A program made the translations under genes and the position numbers. Below, piece by piece: positions 1 to 13,300 of a DNA stretch of 64,000 bases. The stretch is from Schistosoma mansoni. Lineage: Eukaryota > Platyhelminthes > Trematoda > Strigeidida > Schistosomatidae. Each line of letters opens with the position of its first letter. Positions within the stretch are counted from its first letter, which is position 1. Under the pieces are notes generated by a model. It did no database searches. It was not told where the DNA came from and saw nothing but the letters and a program-made list of their open reading frames with translations. The stretch is from the NCBI RefSeq assembly GCF_000237925.1, contig NC_031496.1, positions 10,812,017 to 10,876,016 of the forward strand, written 5' to 3'.

Positions 1-578
1 TTATTCTTCATGAAGTGCTTGATTGACTACTGAGACGTACATCTCGTTTTTGATTAGCAAGACAACTTAAAAATCATAGCTAGGGTTGGATTCAAGGTTT
101 CAATCTAATAATTTTTGTCAAACCGTCTCAATCAGAATGATTTGTACGTCTGATGATTGCATCCAAACACCACCTTAATAAATGTTATGTTTCCTGATAT
201 TTTTTGACCACTGTACTGATGGAATATTGGGGCTAAAACAGAATTATGAGGAAAAACGAGTTCAACTATTAATTGAAACTGATATATGTTATAGACCCCT
301 TAGACTTTTATCTGAGCCTTGATGACTGTATTATCTTTCTTCACAATCGTTATAAATAATTTTCTTTGTTATTCATTTTATTTTTTGTATTACCATTATT
401 AAATGCTTAACGTTCAAATTGTTACTAAGTGATAAAGATGGAAAAACTTTCCGAAGGTTATAGACGTTCTGATCATAAATTCTTTCATTGTTAAAATATT
501 CCATTGCCTAATTCAATTTTTCAGGCTTCAAAACTTTATATTATGGTTGATTTCTTTTTATCAAACTCATTAGGATTG

Positions 579-1075
579 ATATCAGAAGGTATTTTGTGGA
601 TATTATAGTAATTTTAATAGTTGAGATCATGAGTTAATTGAAGCTAAACCACCATCGAAAACCTGGAAGCATTGCACGGCCGTTTCTTTCTATTATGGAA
701 CTTCTCAGCGGTGCGCATCCACGATCCCACCTCCCGAGATTCCAACCCAGGACCTATCAGTTCCGCGCGAGAGCGCTTAACCTCTAGACCACTGAGCAAA
801 CCGGCATCCAATGGTGTTAATTTCTAGCTTTAACCAATCCACGTAATTGAGCGACACATCTACCATTGTCTTCAGTGAGTTACTATCTCACAACAGACCT
901 GGTTGAACTCCACTTGTCACTGCTTCCCACTAGAACTCCAGGAGATACCTCTTGAAATTAGTCACTAGTGAGCATATGTTGATTAATATCAGAAGGGACG
1001 AAACGTTCGTCCAGTGCTTCTAGGTTTTCCATGGTGGTCTAGCTTCAATTGACACATGATCTCAACTATTATAAT
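579..1075 (-). mobile_element. Smα-like tRNA-derived SINE, inverted composite
   Basis: A minus-strand copy (about 579-985) shows a box B (revcomp of GATTCCAACCC), the tRNA-like segment near 780-800 and a decayed hammerhead region. It is followed at about 986-1075 by a plus-strand piece of the same 3' half (GACGAAACG, GTCCAGTGC, TTCCATGGTGG), so the two pieces face each other. Confidence 0.7.
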
Positions 1076-1319
1076 TAAGATTTGTTCTAAAAGGTTAGAA
1101 AATATAAACAATTTAAGTAACGTATCAGAGAACTCTATTTTTATTAGATTTTTTAACATAGTCTCCCATAAAATAATTAAGGGTAATAAATTTTTTTTTA
1201 TTTTCTAAGAAAATCATCTAAGAATTTCGGATCGAAAGAATAGAGTCAATTTCTGTTGAATAAATACAAATATTTGATAAGTTAATTAATTGCATTACTT
1301 TATTTTGATTTAATTCCAG

Positions 1320-1383
1320 TTATGGCAGCCTAAATTAATATACAAATGTACTCAATCAGAGATCATATGTGGAGATGTATGGG
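1320..1383 (+). CDS. GARNL3: GARNL3-like exon a (start of CNH domain)
   Basis: The acceptor is TTCCAG and the donor GGTAAG. The exon is open in phase 0 and reads LWQPKLIYKC, then IICGDVW; it ends one base into an Asp codon that the next exon completes. Bases 1-1319 hold no other exon I could support. Confidence 0.72.
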
Positions 1384-4300
1384 GTAAGATAATCATATAT
1401 CTATATATATATGGCGCAGGTGTATACACTCTTTATCTTCCCTTAAACCTTGAGATTATAATTGCTTCATATCTGTCTTTCTTCCTGTACTATATCCTTA
1501 TATACAATCTTTCTTTTATATATTACCACCACTAAATTAACTACTTCTATGAATCCGGTGTTCATCTTGTTTTGCTAACGAGATATGGCAACGTGGACCG
1601 ATGCGTATATGTGCCTGGTCCTACGTTGTAACTGACTGACTGACATATATATATGACATTGTTCATCTCCGGTGAAGAAGAAAATGTATATCAATACCTC
1701 AACCTAAAGGAATCATTGCAACAAAGTGATGTACCTAAGAAAAATTGGATATGTGTAAATGATAGATTTTTCCAATATGAGGTCCTTAATATAATCCTAA
1801 GATTCAAATGATTTAGTTATTCTTCGAGGTATTATTTGTTAATAAAAATTCAAGAATATCGGTTTTAATGAAATGCATTGGCTTCTTAATACTTTTTGTT
1901 CAATCCAAATACTCTCCATTGACTCGTTAATACACAAATCTTTAAGGTAATAATTGTACTTAGGTCAAAATGGCCGCCTATACTAATAATAATAGTGGTG
2001 ATGTTAAGATATTTATCACTATATATTTGACATTAAAAGGGGTCCTAACTATTTGCTTTAATTTTTAATAAATCCAGATAATATCGTTTCAAACTGATAC
2101 TGAAAAGCGTACCTCTGAAATTTGGTCATCACTGAAAAAACTGTTTCATTCCAGTTTGAGACTCATAGCAGTGAAGTTAATCATAAAATAAATGAAGCTA
2201 TCATCAGACCAAGATTATGTTATATCACAAAATGACTCAATTTAAGAATAAAAGTCATTGGATCTTGATATAATGTATTAAAAAGACTTTGATTCAAACT
2301 CCTTTAGAATTAAGATTAGATATTGTTCATAACCTTGAAACTATGACGAAACAACAACTCAAATTTGTTTTGCTCTTTATAACTATTCACCTGACATCAA
2401 ATTGTAACGGTAATTATTTTCAGATAATGACGATAAATAATCTGAAACTATGTTATTCCTGGTTAACCCTCACTGTAAAAGTAAATAAATAACGTAATAA
2501 GACTGAACAAATCAATTGATTCGACAACATTTTTGTTTTAATAACAATAAGCTTGTTAATCATTTCTATGAATTTTAATGCTGCACATTTTTAAAATGTT
2601 TTCAATAGATGAACAACTAATTGTGAGTACTGAACAAGGAACGTTTGGTTTTAAAGGTAAACTATAAATAGTTTATATTGATGACTTGAATGTTACAAGT
2701 ATGAACGTTTTTTTCTTATACATAAAGATATTATCTACTATGATCTTTCATAATCTGGAAAGAGCTTATTTCAGATAATCAAATCAACTGGACAATACCT
2801 GTAAAGCTAGAAATATACAATAGGTAACTGGTTTTCTTTCTAAGACTCGTCAAAAGTGTGCATCCTTGATTCTATATGTGGTTTCATTAGAGGATATTAA
2901 AAAGCAGACATTTGCATTTGAAGTACTTAAAGAATCCAAAATTAGACTTATTATGTTTCTTGAATTACATACAAAATGCTTAAACCTTTTTTATCTTGGT
3001 TTCATAATTGAGTTCGTTGATTATTTGCATTCATTATTATTCATGAAGAATTAGTGAAGCTTAATTTGTTAATTACTCTGGCAACTTTAATTGCACACAT
3101 TACTGATGAACATAATTATTGATCGCTAAATCTTCCAATGATAAATTTATCGATGAAAAGATAACTTAGAAACAAACGTACAGTCATTATTTAATCGAAG
3201 TATACTGCTTGTTTTTCCCGATACAGAGAATTCACCCGTAAAGTCAGTTTTCAAAACATAATAGTCATGTGGCTTAAATTCATTTTGAAGTACATATAAC
3301 TTCTTGTCACAGTTATGACTGTAATAATCTATTACTAAAGTGTCCATATTTTATCAATCTATTCTATCTTTTGATAATTATTTAGCTAGTCTTTAAGACT
3401 TGACTGCTTTACCGAGAAACCTGTTCGATTACCTCAGTTATTTCACTATCTTGATGTCATTTAATTCTTATAGACAACCCAAATCATAAGCTCTATAGTT
3501 ATTCTTTCCTAGCATGCTAACACACACACACGATGATTGATGAACATGAAATCCTTGAGAACACTCGATGTAAATTGCTCAATCGACTCATATAAACAAA
3601 AAAAAATGAGATGACGTAGTTCTATCATGTGACTTATTTATAATTTTTATCTGCATTAAATATTCCTTTGATAAATTTATTTCATTCATTTGAAGTTTAC
3701 CTTTGTCATTTCATCCAGATTTAGTAAAATGATTGTTGCTGTGAACGAAATTATCCAAATTTTTTTTCATCAAGATATCTTAATCGATTCAGTCAAATTC
3801 TTATATATTACTTTTAGACCAAGAAGAGTTATTTCAGTTCAATCAGTATACCCAAAGATTTCATTGTATTGCATGCATTGAATGTAGCTTGAATACTAGC
3901 AGCTAGTTCTTTATTATTTTCCTCGTTTGATTGAATATATAAATATGACGTCCCTGACTAATAAATGTTCAGATCAGTTTTAAATGTAGTAGTTAGTGAT
4001 TATGTAATCATTTCATTTAACGTTTTTAGATCGTGAACCGCCTGTTTTATTAATTGATAAAAATGTGGAAGTGAAACAATTAGAAGTAGCCCAATTCGAA
4101 CTACTGATTATTCGTTATGATAAAGGTATGGTGATCTATTAACTTTTTTTTAATGTGAATCATTATCATAGTTTGAATGAAGTCTAATTTTATTCAATGT
4201 TACAGTGATCTGTGAATTCCTTCAGCTCGTTTTACTTTTATCAATTAATAGATTGATCTTGAACTGAAAAATATGCAAATCAAGATACAGTTCAAATGAA

Positions 4301-7300
4301 AGTATTAAATTTTTAGGCATCAATGTTAAGATTGGATTGATACTTTCACATAAATTGAGCATTGCATGGGAATTTAATCATAAATATAGTGTTGTAATAT
4401 CCCTATAAGTAGAAAATTACATTTCTTACGTTTCGTGACTTAATGTAAGTCACTTCTTCAGCGCAAATAAGTAATTAAAAAAAGACCAATACAAGTTAAA
4501 ATAGTACAAGGGAAACAAACCAGGATATTTTTTAATTCAATCAACAACACAATAGATCTGAACACATCAATGTCATGTTATTTTGATCAAATCAACTTCC
4601 TATCTGATATCACTGTATTTGTGTGTATGAAGAATTTACAGTTTGTAATATAAAGTAGTAGAGTTTTAACTTACACACAAATAAATGCAATCATATCTTA
4701 TACAGAATCTTTTTGACCGAAATAACATGACATTGATGTGTTCAGATCTATTATGATTTTGATTATATTAAAAATATCTTGATTAGTTTCCATTGTACTA
4801 TTTCAACTTTTATTGATTTTATTTCAATTACATGTTTGCGCTGAAGAAGTGACTTACATTAAATGACGAAACGTAAGAAATGTAATTTTCTACTTATAGG
4901 GATGTTACAGAGGTATACTTAGAATAAAAATATCAAGTATTTTTACAATTTGTTTTACTTTTTGTACAGAACCAATGATGACGTATGCAGTTCTTTCAAG
5001 TCGAATCTGAACTAAAAAATATAAGAAATCATTAATTTCGTCCCCTACCTCTTTTAGACATTCCGATTACATTAATCTTCAGTTTAACGTATTTATAATG
5101 GTACTATGGTACTAGAAATTCTTCCAACTAATTTCACTAGTACTCATCATTTGAATTCATAAAGTACAAAAATATAGTAGTTTAATATATTCATGTTATT
5201 CAATGATTATTTTCAAATATAAATAGATGTCTCCATGAGGTATTTCCTGGAGTTCTAGTGAGAAGCAGTAACCAGTGGAATTCAACCAGGTCTGTTGTGA
5301 GATATTAACTCACTGAAGACAATTGGTGAATGGTTGCTCAATTTCGTGGAATGGTTGAAATTAGACATTAACACAGTTGGATGCCAGCCGGCTCAGTGGT
5401 CTAGAAGTTAAGCGCTCTCGTGCGAAACTGATAGATCCTGGGTTGGAATCTCGTGGGGCGGAATCGTGGATGCACAATGCTGAGGAGTCCCACAATAAGA
5501 CGAAACGGCTGTCCAGTGCTTTGAGGTCTTCCATGGTGTTGTAACTTCAATTGACTCATGATTTCAACTATATGAAATTACTTAAAAATCTCCACAAAAC
5601 TCCCTTCTGATAAATAGATGTTTTTTATTTATGTCATTAAGACATATTATGATAATATCACGTTTTTTTTTTCATTAGATTGATCAAGTAAAATCATTCA
5701 TTTGATTTTCTCATTTCAATATTCAATTCAATCTATTATTTGAATGATTTTTCAATTCGTTTCTATGATTCTACTTTTTCAATGGATATTCATTTATTTA
5801 TCTTAAAAATACCATTTTTTTTCATGTCTAATTCATTTACAATTGATGAGATAAATCTTAATTAATTAATTTTGTTGTTGATTTATTTATCTATTTACTT
5901 TGTTTACTTTATGAATTTAATTTTTGTTTGAATGGAAAAACCATTTCATTGACTTCATTGTTTAGTTTGTTTGTTTTTAACTTATTTTAATAAACGTTAA
6001 TTTACTACTTAATATTAGTTAAGAAATAGTAAGTAGTATAGTTAATGAACAAATAAATAAATAAATCACATATAAACAGAAACTGGAAAGTATTTGGTGA
6101 ATACTTTGATTATGGATCGCTCTAAAACTGTATATTAATGTGGATTTAAACTATCGGGTCTAATCTCTATCATTCGTTAGTTTTGACATGCTCTTAGCTT
6201 ATGATGTTGAATTCATGGTAGCTTATTTATTACAGTTTCTAAGCAGTGTAAATATTATTTCTTGTAGTTACCACATATGTATGTATGGAGTTTTGTTCTC
6301 TCAGCTGGATGGTTTGGTTGTGGAGCTTTCATCGTCCTTCTGAATGACATCATCAGCACAAAATTCGGGTAGAAGCGAAGTGTTTGAGCTTCTCTACATG
6401 TGATTCACAGCTTGTCCTGTGCACCTCGATGTTGATTGATTCTTGTTGACCTTAAATCTGTCATTGTTTATTTCTTTGTTTTGGTTGTATCTCCCATTGG
6501 TTTGATTTTTGTTCCTATGTTTCTACATAATTTTCCTGATTGGTTGATAAAGTGGATTGATTTCAATGTGCTTGTTTATTGCTGATTGATCTAAGTGCCA
6601 AGTTTCTGAAAATTCTCTGGTGTTTTTGGAATTGTCTCTGTCCAAAATCTCTACATTTTTTCAGTCGAATATGTGTCCGCAGTTATCCACGTGTATTGAT
6701 ATGAGTGAAAACATGTGGCGTTCGACTGCTAATTGATGTTCATGTAGGCGAAGATGAAGAAGGCGTCCGCTTTGTCCGATGTAGTGTTTGTTGCGACAAA
6801 CGATGACAGCTCCACGACCAAACCATCCAGCTCAAAGAACAAAACTCCATTAAAATCACTCACCTGAGCTACAAATCTTCTCCACCAGCTATTATACTAA
6901 TTAACTTTCTGTTAAGCTACTCACATGTCATTGACGAAACATTTTGAATAAAACAAAATTTTTATGCATTATTTGGCATAGAAAGTGTATTAAACTATTT
7001 TAGTATAAGCTAAGATAGTCTAAATTACAGTCGATAATTATTCGTATCATATCACATTCATGATCAAGTAATAAAATATGCTTCATCCAAAAACATGTCA
7101 AAATCTATCATATACATATTTCGGTCACATTTTCTGTCTATTATTTCCATTTACAACAAATACAATTCAAATAACAGTATTGATGTATCTAAATTAAATA
7201 ACTATGAAGCTCTACACGACTGTTTTATCCCAATATAGAGCTTATCAGCAATGAGCATCCACAAACCTTGCCCACCTAAAAGTTTAAAAACCCAATTTTA

Positions 7301-10300
7301 GGGGAATAACAAATCTTTTGAAATATCATTTTAATTCATTAAAATATTTAAAAAATTATTATGCTCATTATTTATTTATTAAATAGAAATAAATAAGGTT
7401 ATCATTAACGAATATTTTTTTGTGGTTGAAATCATGAGTCAATTGAAGCTAGACTACCACGGAAAACCTGGAAGCACTGGTTGGCCGTTTCGTCCTATTG
7501 TGGGACTCCCCAACAGTGCACATCCACGATCCCGCCCCGCAAGATTCGAACCCAGGACTAATCAGTCTCGCGCGCGAGCGCTTAACTTCTAGAACCACTG
7601 AGGTGGCCGGTATCCGACGGTGTTAATGTCTAACTTCAACCAATCCACGAAATTGAGCAACCGTCCAGCACTGTCTTCAGTTAGTTGATAGGATGAAACG
7701 GCCGTCCAATGCTTTTACGTTCATGACTCATGATTTCAACTATAAAATTACTAAAATCTCCACGAAACCCTCTTCTGATAGTTATCATTGTCGAAGATTT
7801 TTTCAAAATTAACTTTTTTTACTCATTTTCAATCCTGATTTTTGTTTATTTTAGATAAATAATGGAAGGACATCTAGACAAATTTTTTCTGATAAACATC
7901 TTTATTATTAAATATTAAACAAATATGAAAGTGAACAAACTTATTTCTATTTACTCTTTTATCTTTTCTTAGGTCGAGAAGGAAAAATTGCAGTGATACA
8001 ATTAAATTGTTTAACATCAACTAAACCAATTGATAGATCACAAGTTAAAAAACTTAGTTTAGAGAAAACAAAAGGTATCATTGAATTATATCCCATATTA
8101 TAATAGTTTATTTATTAATATAATGCAATAAGAAACTTAAAAAGTATTGAGAAGATTATTACTTCTAGTTTACAATTATTTATCATTGCAATTTATTGTC
8201 TGAAACAAATGTTATCAACTTAAGTGCCAGTTGAGGGTCTGTGATACATCCGACGAACTTCTGGGCTAATAATAAAGAGACTACAATCCCTGTTCTCAGG
8301 AAAGTTACCAGGATGTAACATATAGATTACAGTTACTAGAGACTTTGATGTTTGACTACTTTCTGTCATGCTCTTAATTCACAGAAATTGTAAAAACTTG
8401 AGTACTTCGATGTTAGTATTTGTGTCTTCAGTAAGATTACAAAGAGATAATATTAATATAAGCGAAGATGAATGATGGCTAGCGATGGAATTCAGGACGC
8501 AAGTTTCATCCTATTTGGGACTCGTCAGATGGATGTACCTGCGTCTCAGAGTTGACTTGAACCCAATGTCATTCGCTTCAAACGGCATCATGTTATCCAC
8601 TTAGCCACTGAGTCAAGACCATCTGCATAGGATGCATATGTGCCAATAAGAGACTGACCAATAGCAGTCCTAAGCATCAATGAAAAGATTCAAACAAGCA
8701 ATATGAAATGAGATAACATAAACTAATAAGAAACAATACATTACATTACTTGAATACGATGATTTTATGTGTTTTACTAAATGATTTCAGCTATTAAAAT
8801 TGATCTAATAAGAAGTGATTATTCAATGATATTGTAACATGCAATATTCATTAAGACCAATGTAAAAAGATTTATTTTCGAATTCTTTTCATTGATTCTT
8901 CAATGAAAAGAAATAGAAATATATCAACTGGAAATAATTAGCAACATTAGAATTGCCAGAACTTATGATATACAATAGTATACGTATCTTCAAACAGTTG
9001 TGAACATATAAGATTCAACATTTCCTTTAGCAAAACATAATGTTTAACTTTGTATAACACATAATAAGTAGGTTATCATGGATGCGGGCCTATTTTTGAA
9101 GACTCCATTCAATTATCAAGTTAGACCTCTTGAAAGACATCAACATTATTAATAATATTTTTAACAACAAATATATTTTTGTGATATCATAATGAGTACA
9201 AAATTGTATTTCTGACGTTTCGTAACTCAATGTAAGTCACTTCTTCAGGGCAACCAAATAACCAAAATAAAACTAACACATCTTTTTTTCATTTCAAGGT
9301 GCTCAATTATTCGCTATTAGTAAAAGTCCTAGTCATCCATTGAGACTAGCAGCTGCTGTAAATCGAAAAATTGTAATTTTTCAATGGCATTTATTTACTG
9401 GTCGTTCTTTATCTTCATGGAATCAATTAGCTCAACCAGATCCTGTTGAAAATTTTCAAATAATTAGAGTAAGTTTTGTAAAGCCACTTATTTTATTTGA
9501 CCAACTATACACAACACTATTAAATGAAAACAAATATCGAAAAAAAATATATCAGTACACAAATAAGGTTGTTTGCTGTGATTTCATTATATTTTCATAT
9601 TTAATAGATGAAGTTTGCAATATAGTCATTAAGATTGGTGAACTAACTTTGTTGTTAGACGTTAACACCGCTGGATGCTGGCCAGCTTAGTGGTCTATCG
9701 GTTAAGTGATCTGGCGCGAGACCGATATGTCCTGGGTTCTAATCTCGCGAGGTGGGGTCGGGGATGCGCACTGCTGAGGAGTCCCACAATAGGACGGAAC
9801 GGCCTTCCAGTGCTCCCAGGTTTTCCATGGTGGTTTAGCTCCAATTGACTCATGATCTCAACTATATAAAATTGAAAAAATACTCTGAACAGAGGCTTCG
9901 TACTTTCACACACATCAGCATTATAATTTTGTCATCACCAAATCGTAAGATTTCTAATTCCTATCTCGGGGCTTTGATGACAATCATTTTTAATGTATTG
10001 AAAAACTTAAAATACATTTATGAGGTTTCTATGTAATATTCAAGTTTACTTATTGTAAATGTAATAATCAATAAGAACGTTTTCAGTAAAGACAATTTAT
10101 TCAGCATTTTATTCTGAACGTACTTTTTTATTATAGGAAGTTCATATGGTCGATTCAATACAAACTTTGAGTTTTGTTGAAGGTATCCCCGGTGGGAAAC
10201 TATGTGTAGGATATAGAAATCAATTTATTTTATTAGATGAACGAAGTAAAGAAACAACACAATTATTTCGTACTGAAGGTAGTCGAAATCAAGTTGTTTC

Positions 10301-13300
10301 TGCATTGGAATTATGGGCTGATGATGAACACGAACTGCTACTTTGCTTCACAAGTAAATGAATTATTCTATTTTGTTTAAAGCAAGTTTTCATTTGTACA
10401 CCATGAGACATTTTACGACTGAAATAATACTATACATAAATTCACTTAGCATTGTATACTTGAATCTTCCCATTGTTGATTAGGACTGCAATTGATCAGC
10501 CTTTTATTGGCACATATGCATACTGTGCGTATTGCCTTGATATTGTCTTAATTAACAATCTTTATAAGCAAAGATGGATAGTGGCTAGCAGTGGAATTCA
10601 GGAGTGAATATCAACTCTGAGATTCAGGCATATCCAGCTAACGAGTCCAAAATAGGACGAAACTTGCGTTCTGAATTCCATCCTTACTTATAGGCTATTG
10701 TTATTTGCAAATGTCCATATTTTTTTCGGTCGCTGATGTTAAGGAATGTAATTATTCAGTCTCTTGTGGTATATATACATACCGTGTAGATTATCTCGAT
10801 AGTGCTATTCAGTCGTAAGTTTCTTATTATAGTTAGTGTCTAAGAATGAAATTCAGGATATGTGCCTCATTGTATCTAAGACTCGTTAGTTGGATGTACC
10901 TGCATCAAACTATTGATATTCATAATGGGACTTAACCACAGTGTCTTTTGCTTCAAACGATCGACGCATTATCTGCTGACCTACTGAACTCAGATAGACA
11001 CTGACTTGCGCAACGCATATGGATTTTATTTAATGGAACTTGTACTGGGATAGTCTATAGCATTGGTTTTAGAGTTAACTGATGTTGATTCATCTCCATA
11101 TTTCAAGATTATCTCCTTTAAATATGTGATTACTAAGTAACAGACAAGGTAGATAAATTATTTGATGGCTTCCAGAGAAATACCAACCTTCATAAAACTC
11201 TATACATAAACTTCAAATTAAAAGTTGTTGTCTGTTTGAGCTTGGTAGATCAGTGGATAACTCGTTGGTTTTCTTGTAGGAAATACTTGATTCCAGTTTG
11301 AGTATTTACATCAACATTGAGATACAGATGCATGCAGCTGTTGAGTAGTATTTAGGACGGAACGCAAGTTTAGAATTCCACAGCTAGTCCCTATCTAAAT
11401 TTAACTGAAAATCACATTTTTTTCTTTAAGAATTTTTATACTTTACTTTCATCAATTCTTATTTGTAAAAATAAAATTCATTATAGGAACATGTCATTTT
11501 CAAAAACTTACCCTAATTACACCTGGTATTAGTAGTTGTCGTCAACCGATCCCTACTAGCAGCCCGATTGATTCAAACTTTAACTGGAGTATGAAGTCAT
11601 CAATGGAGATAAATACAAATAAATCATCACCGGCATTATCTCAAGTACAAGGATCTAGTTCAATAGATTCCCCAAGTTCAACAACAAGTGGATCATCAAT
11701 GGCTAGAAGTTGTTCTCCCGAACCATCATTCAATTCCATGAATTTAAATTTAACATGTGAAGAAAAGGTGAAAACGAGTGATTGTGATTTTGCTTGGACA
11801 TTCGAACCACAACAAGTTGGTAAGAAAAAGTTTAATAATCAGTATTATGGTAAATTCGTTATCATTGAAAATTATTCATCTTTTTGCAATTTCAATATCT
11901 TATGGCCAAAAAAGGAAAGATACTCACATTCATTAAGAGGAATCAGTTAAATATTACTGTTTATTGGACATATAATAGGAATTAACACATTGGAAATATC
12001 TCTTTCCTTCAAAAGCCTTATAAAACTGAACTTTTCAGTTTTAACATTTTTTATCAATTATGTTCAAGATTTCAGTGCTATGAATTATATAACAGCTTCC
12101 CATTACTTGGACACCAACGAATTGCATGATGTACAGATCTCAGTTGCAAACATCTTCTGGGTTGTACTACTAAATTGCATAACTCATACACTTATTTGAT
12201 ATTGTAGAGTTTTCTGACCTGGACGATTTAACTGAGGTTTGTATTTGTTCTGGACAACATCACAAATTTCAGTGACGGACAGAGCCCACATCAAATTTTA
12301 TAGATAAATCATATAACTGTGAGGAATGTTGCAGTATACAAGATCGACCTCAAACCTAATTATTTACGACATTAATATTTTGTGCTTGTGGATAAAGGGG
12401 CTCTGTGTAAGGTGGTGGTTGGATGTAGTCGACAATGAACCCTGGACCTAGGTTTCGTGCTATTTGGCAATTGTCAGTAAGGTGTACCTGTGATCTTGCG
12501 GTAAATAATACTTCCTGGTAGATTTGATCCCGTATCCTCAAGCTCGACAATCAGAGACAATACCACTCAGCTATCCGGGCTGCGACTGACCTCCTATAGG
12601 ACTGGGATATATTTACAATTGATTGATCACTGGATAATGACCAACGTAATGTATGTCAGGTCTTCTTTAGTCACATAGTCTAATGGTCACGTTGCAACTT
12701 GATTGACAGAATTCGATCACCACTAAGAAAGCCATGACATTGGTCACTACCTAGTGATCAGCCAATTGTAAGAGAGTTCAGTATTTGTTTCTTAGCTCTT
12801 TTTTCCACGTTTAATATAAAATTACTTAAAGCCTTAATACTTAGACCACATTGTTGGGTACTTATTTTCGACGCAGATGATAAATTCACTAATTTTGAAA
12901 CTGCATTCACCTCACGATTAATCCCTTTTGGAAGTTCTCATTTCCTCAATTTTCTAGTCAGAGAGCGAAAATACCAAACATCTGATTACAACTACTCTTG
13001 ATAGTGAGGCTCATAACTCGTGATTTGATGAGTAAAAAAGGATTGTTTTACAAACTCTACTTCCAAGTTATTTTTTTCAATATTAACTTTCCAGCTGTGT
13101 GCTTTCCATACATTTTCGGATTTAACCCATCTGCAATTGAAATACGTTTATTAATTAATGGAAGCTTAGTGCATACAATGCTTGTAACTGATTGTCGATT
13201 GATTACGGTTAAGGTATGTCACGTTTTTCACTGATTTTTTAATTTTAAATTTCTTAACATTGATTTTCGGACGGTTTAAATCACGAAGTAATGTTATCTT

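Noticed and set aside
9195-9260. Hammerhead in the TGAAGAAG ... ACGAAACGTC block
   Set aside because: There is one extra base between CTGAAGA and the stem, and no helix I partner after GTC.
9845-10036. 63-codon plus-strand frame
   Set aside because: It starts in the SINE 3' end and runs into intron; no conservation with GARNL3.
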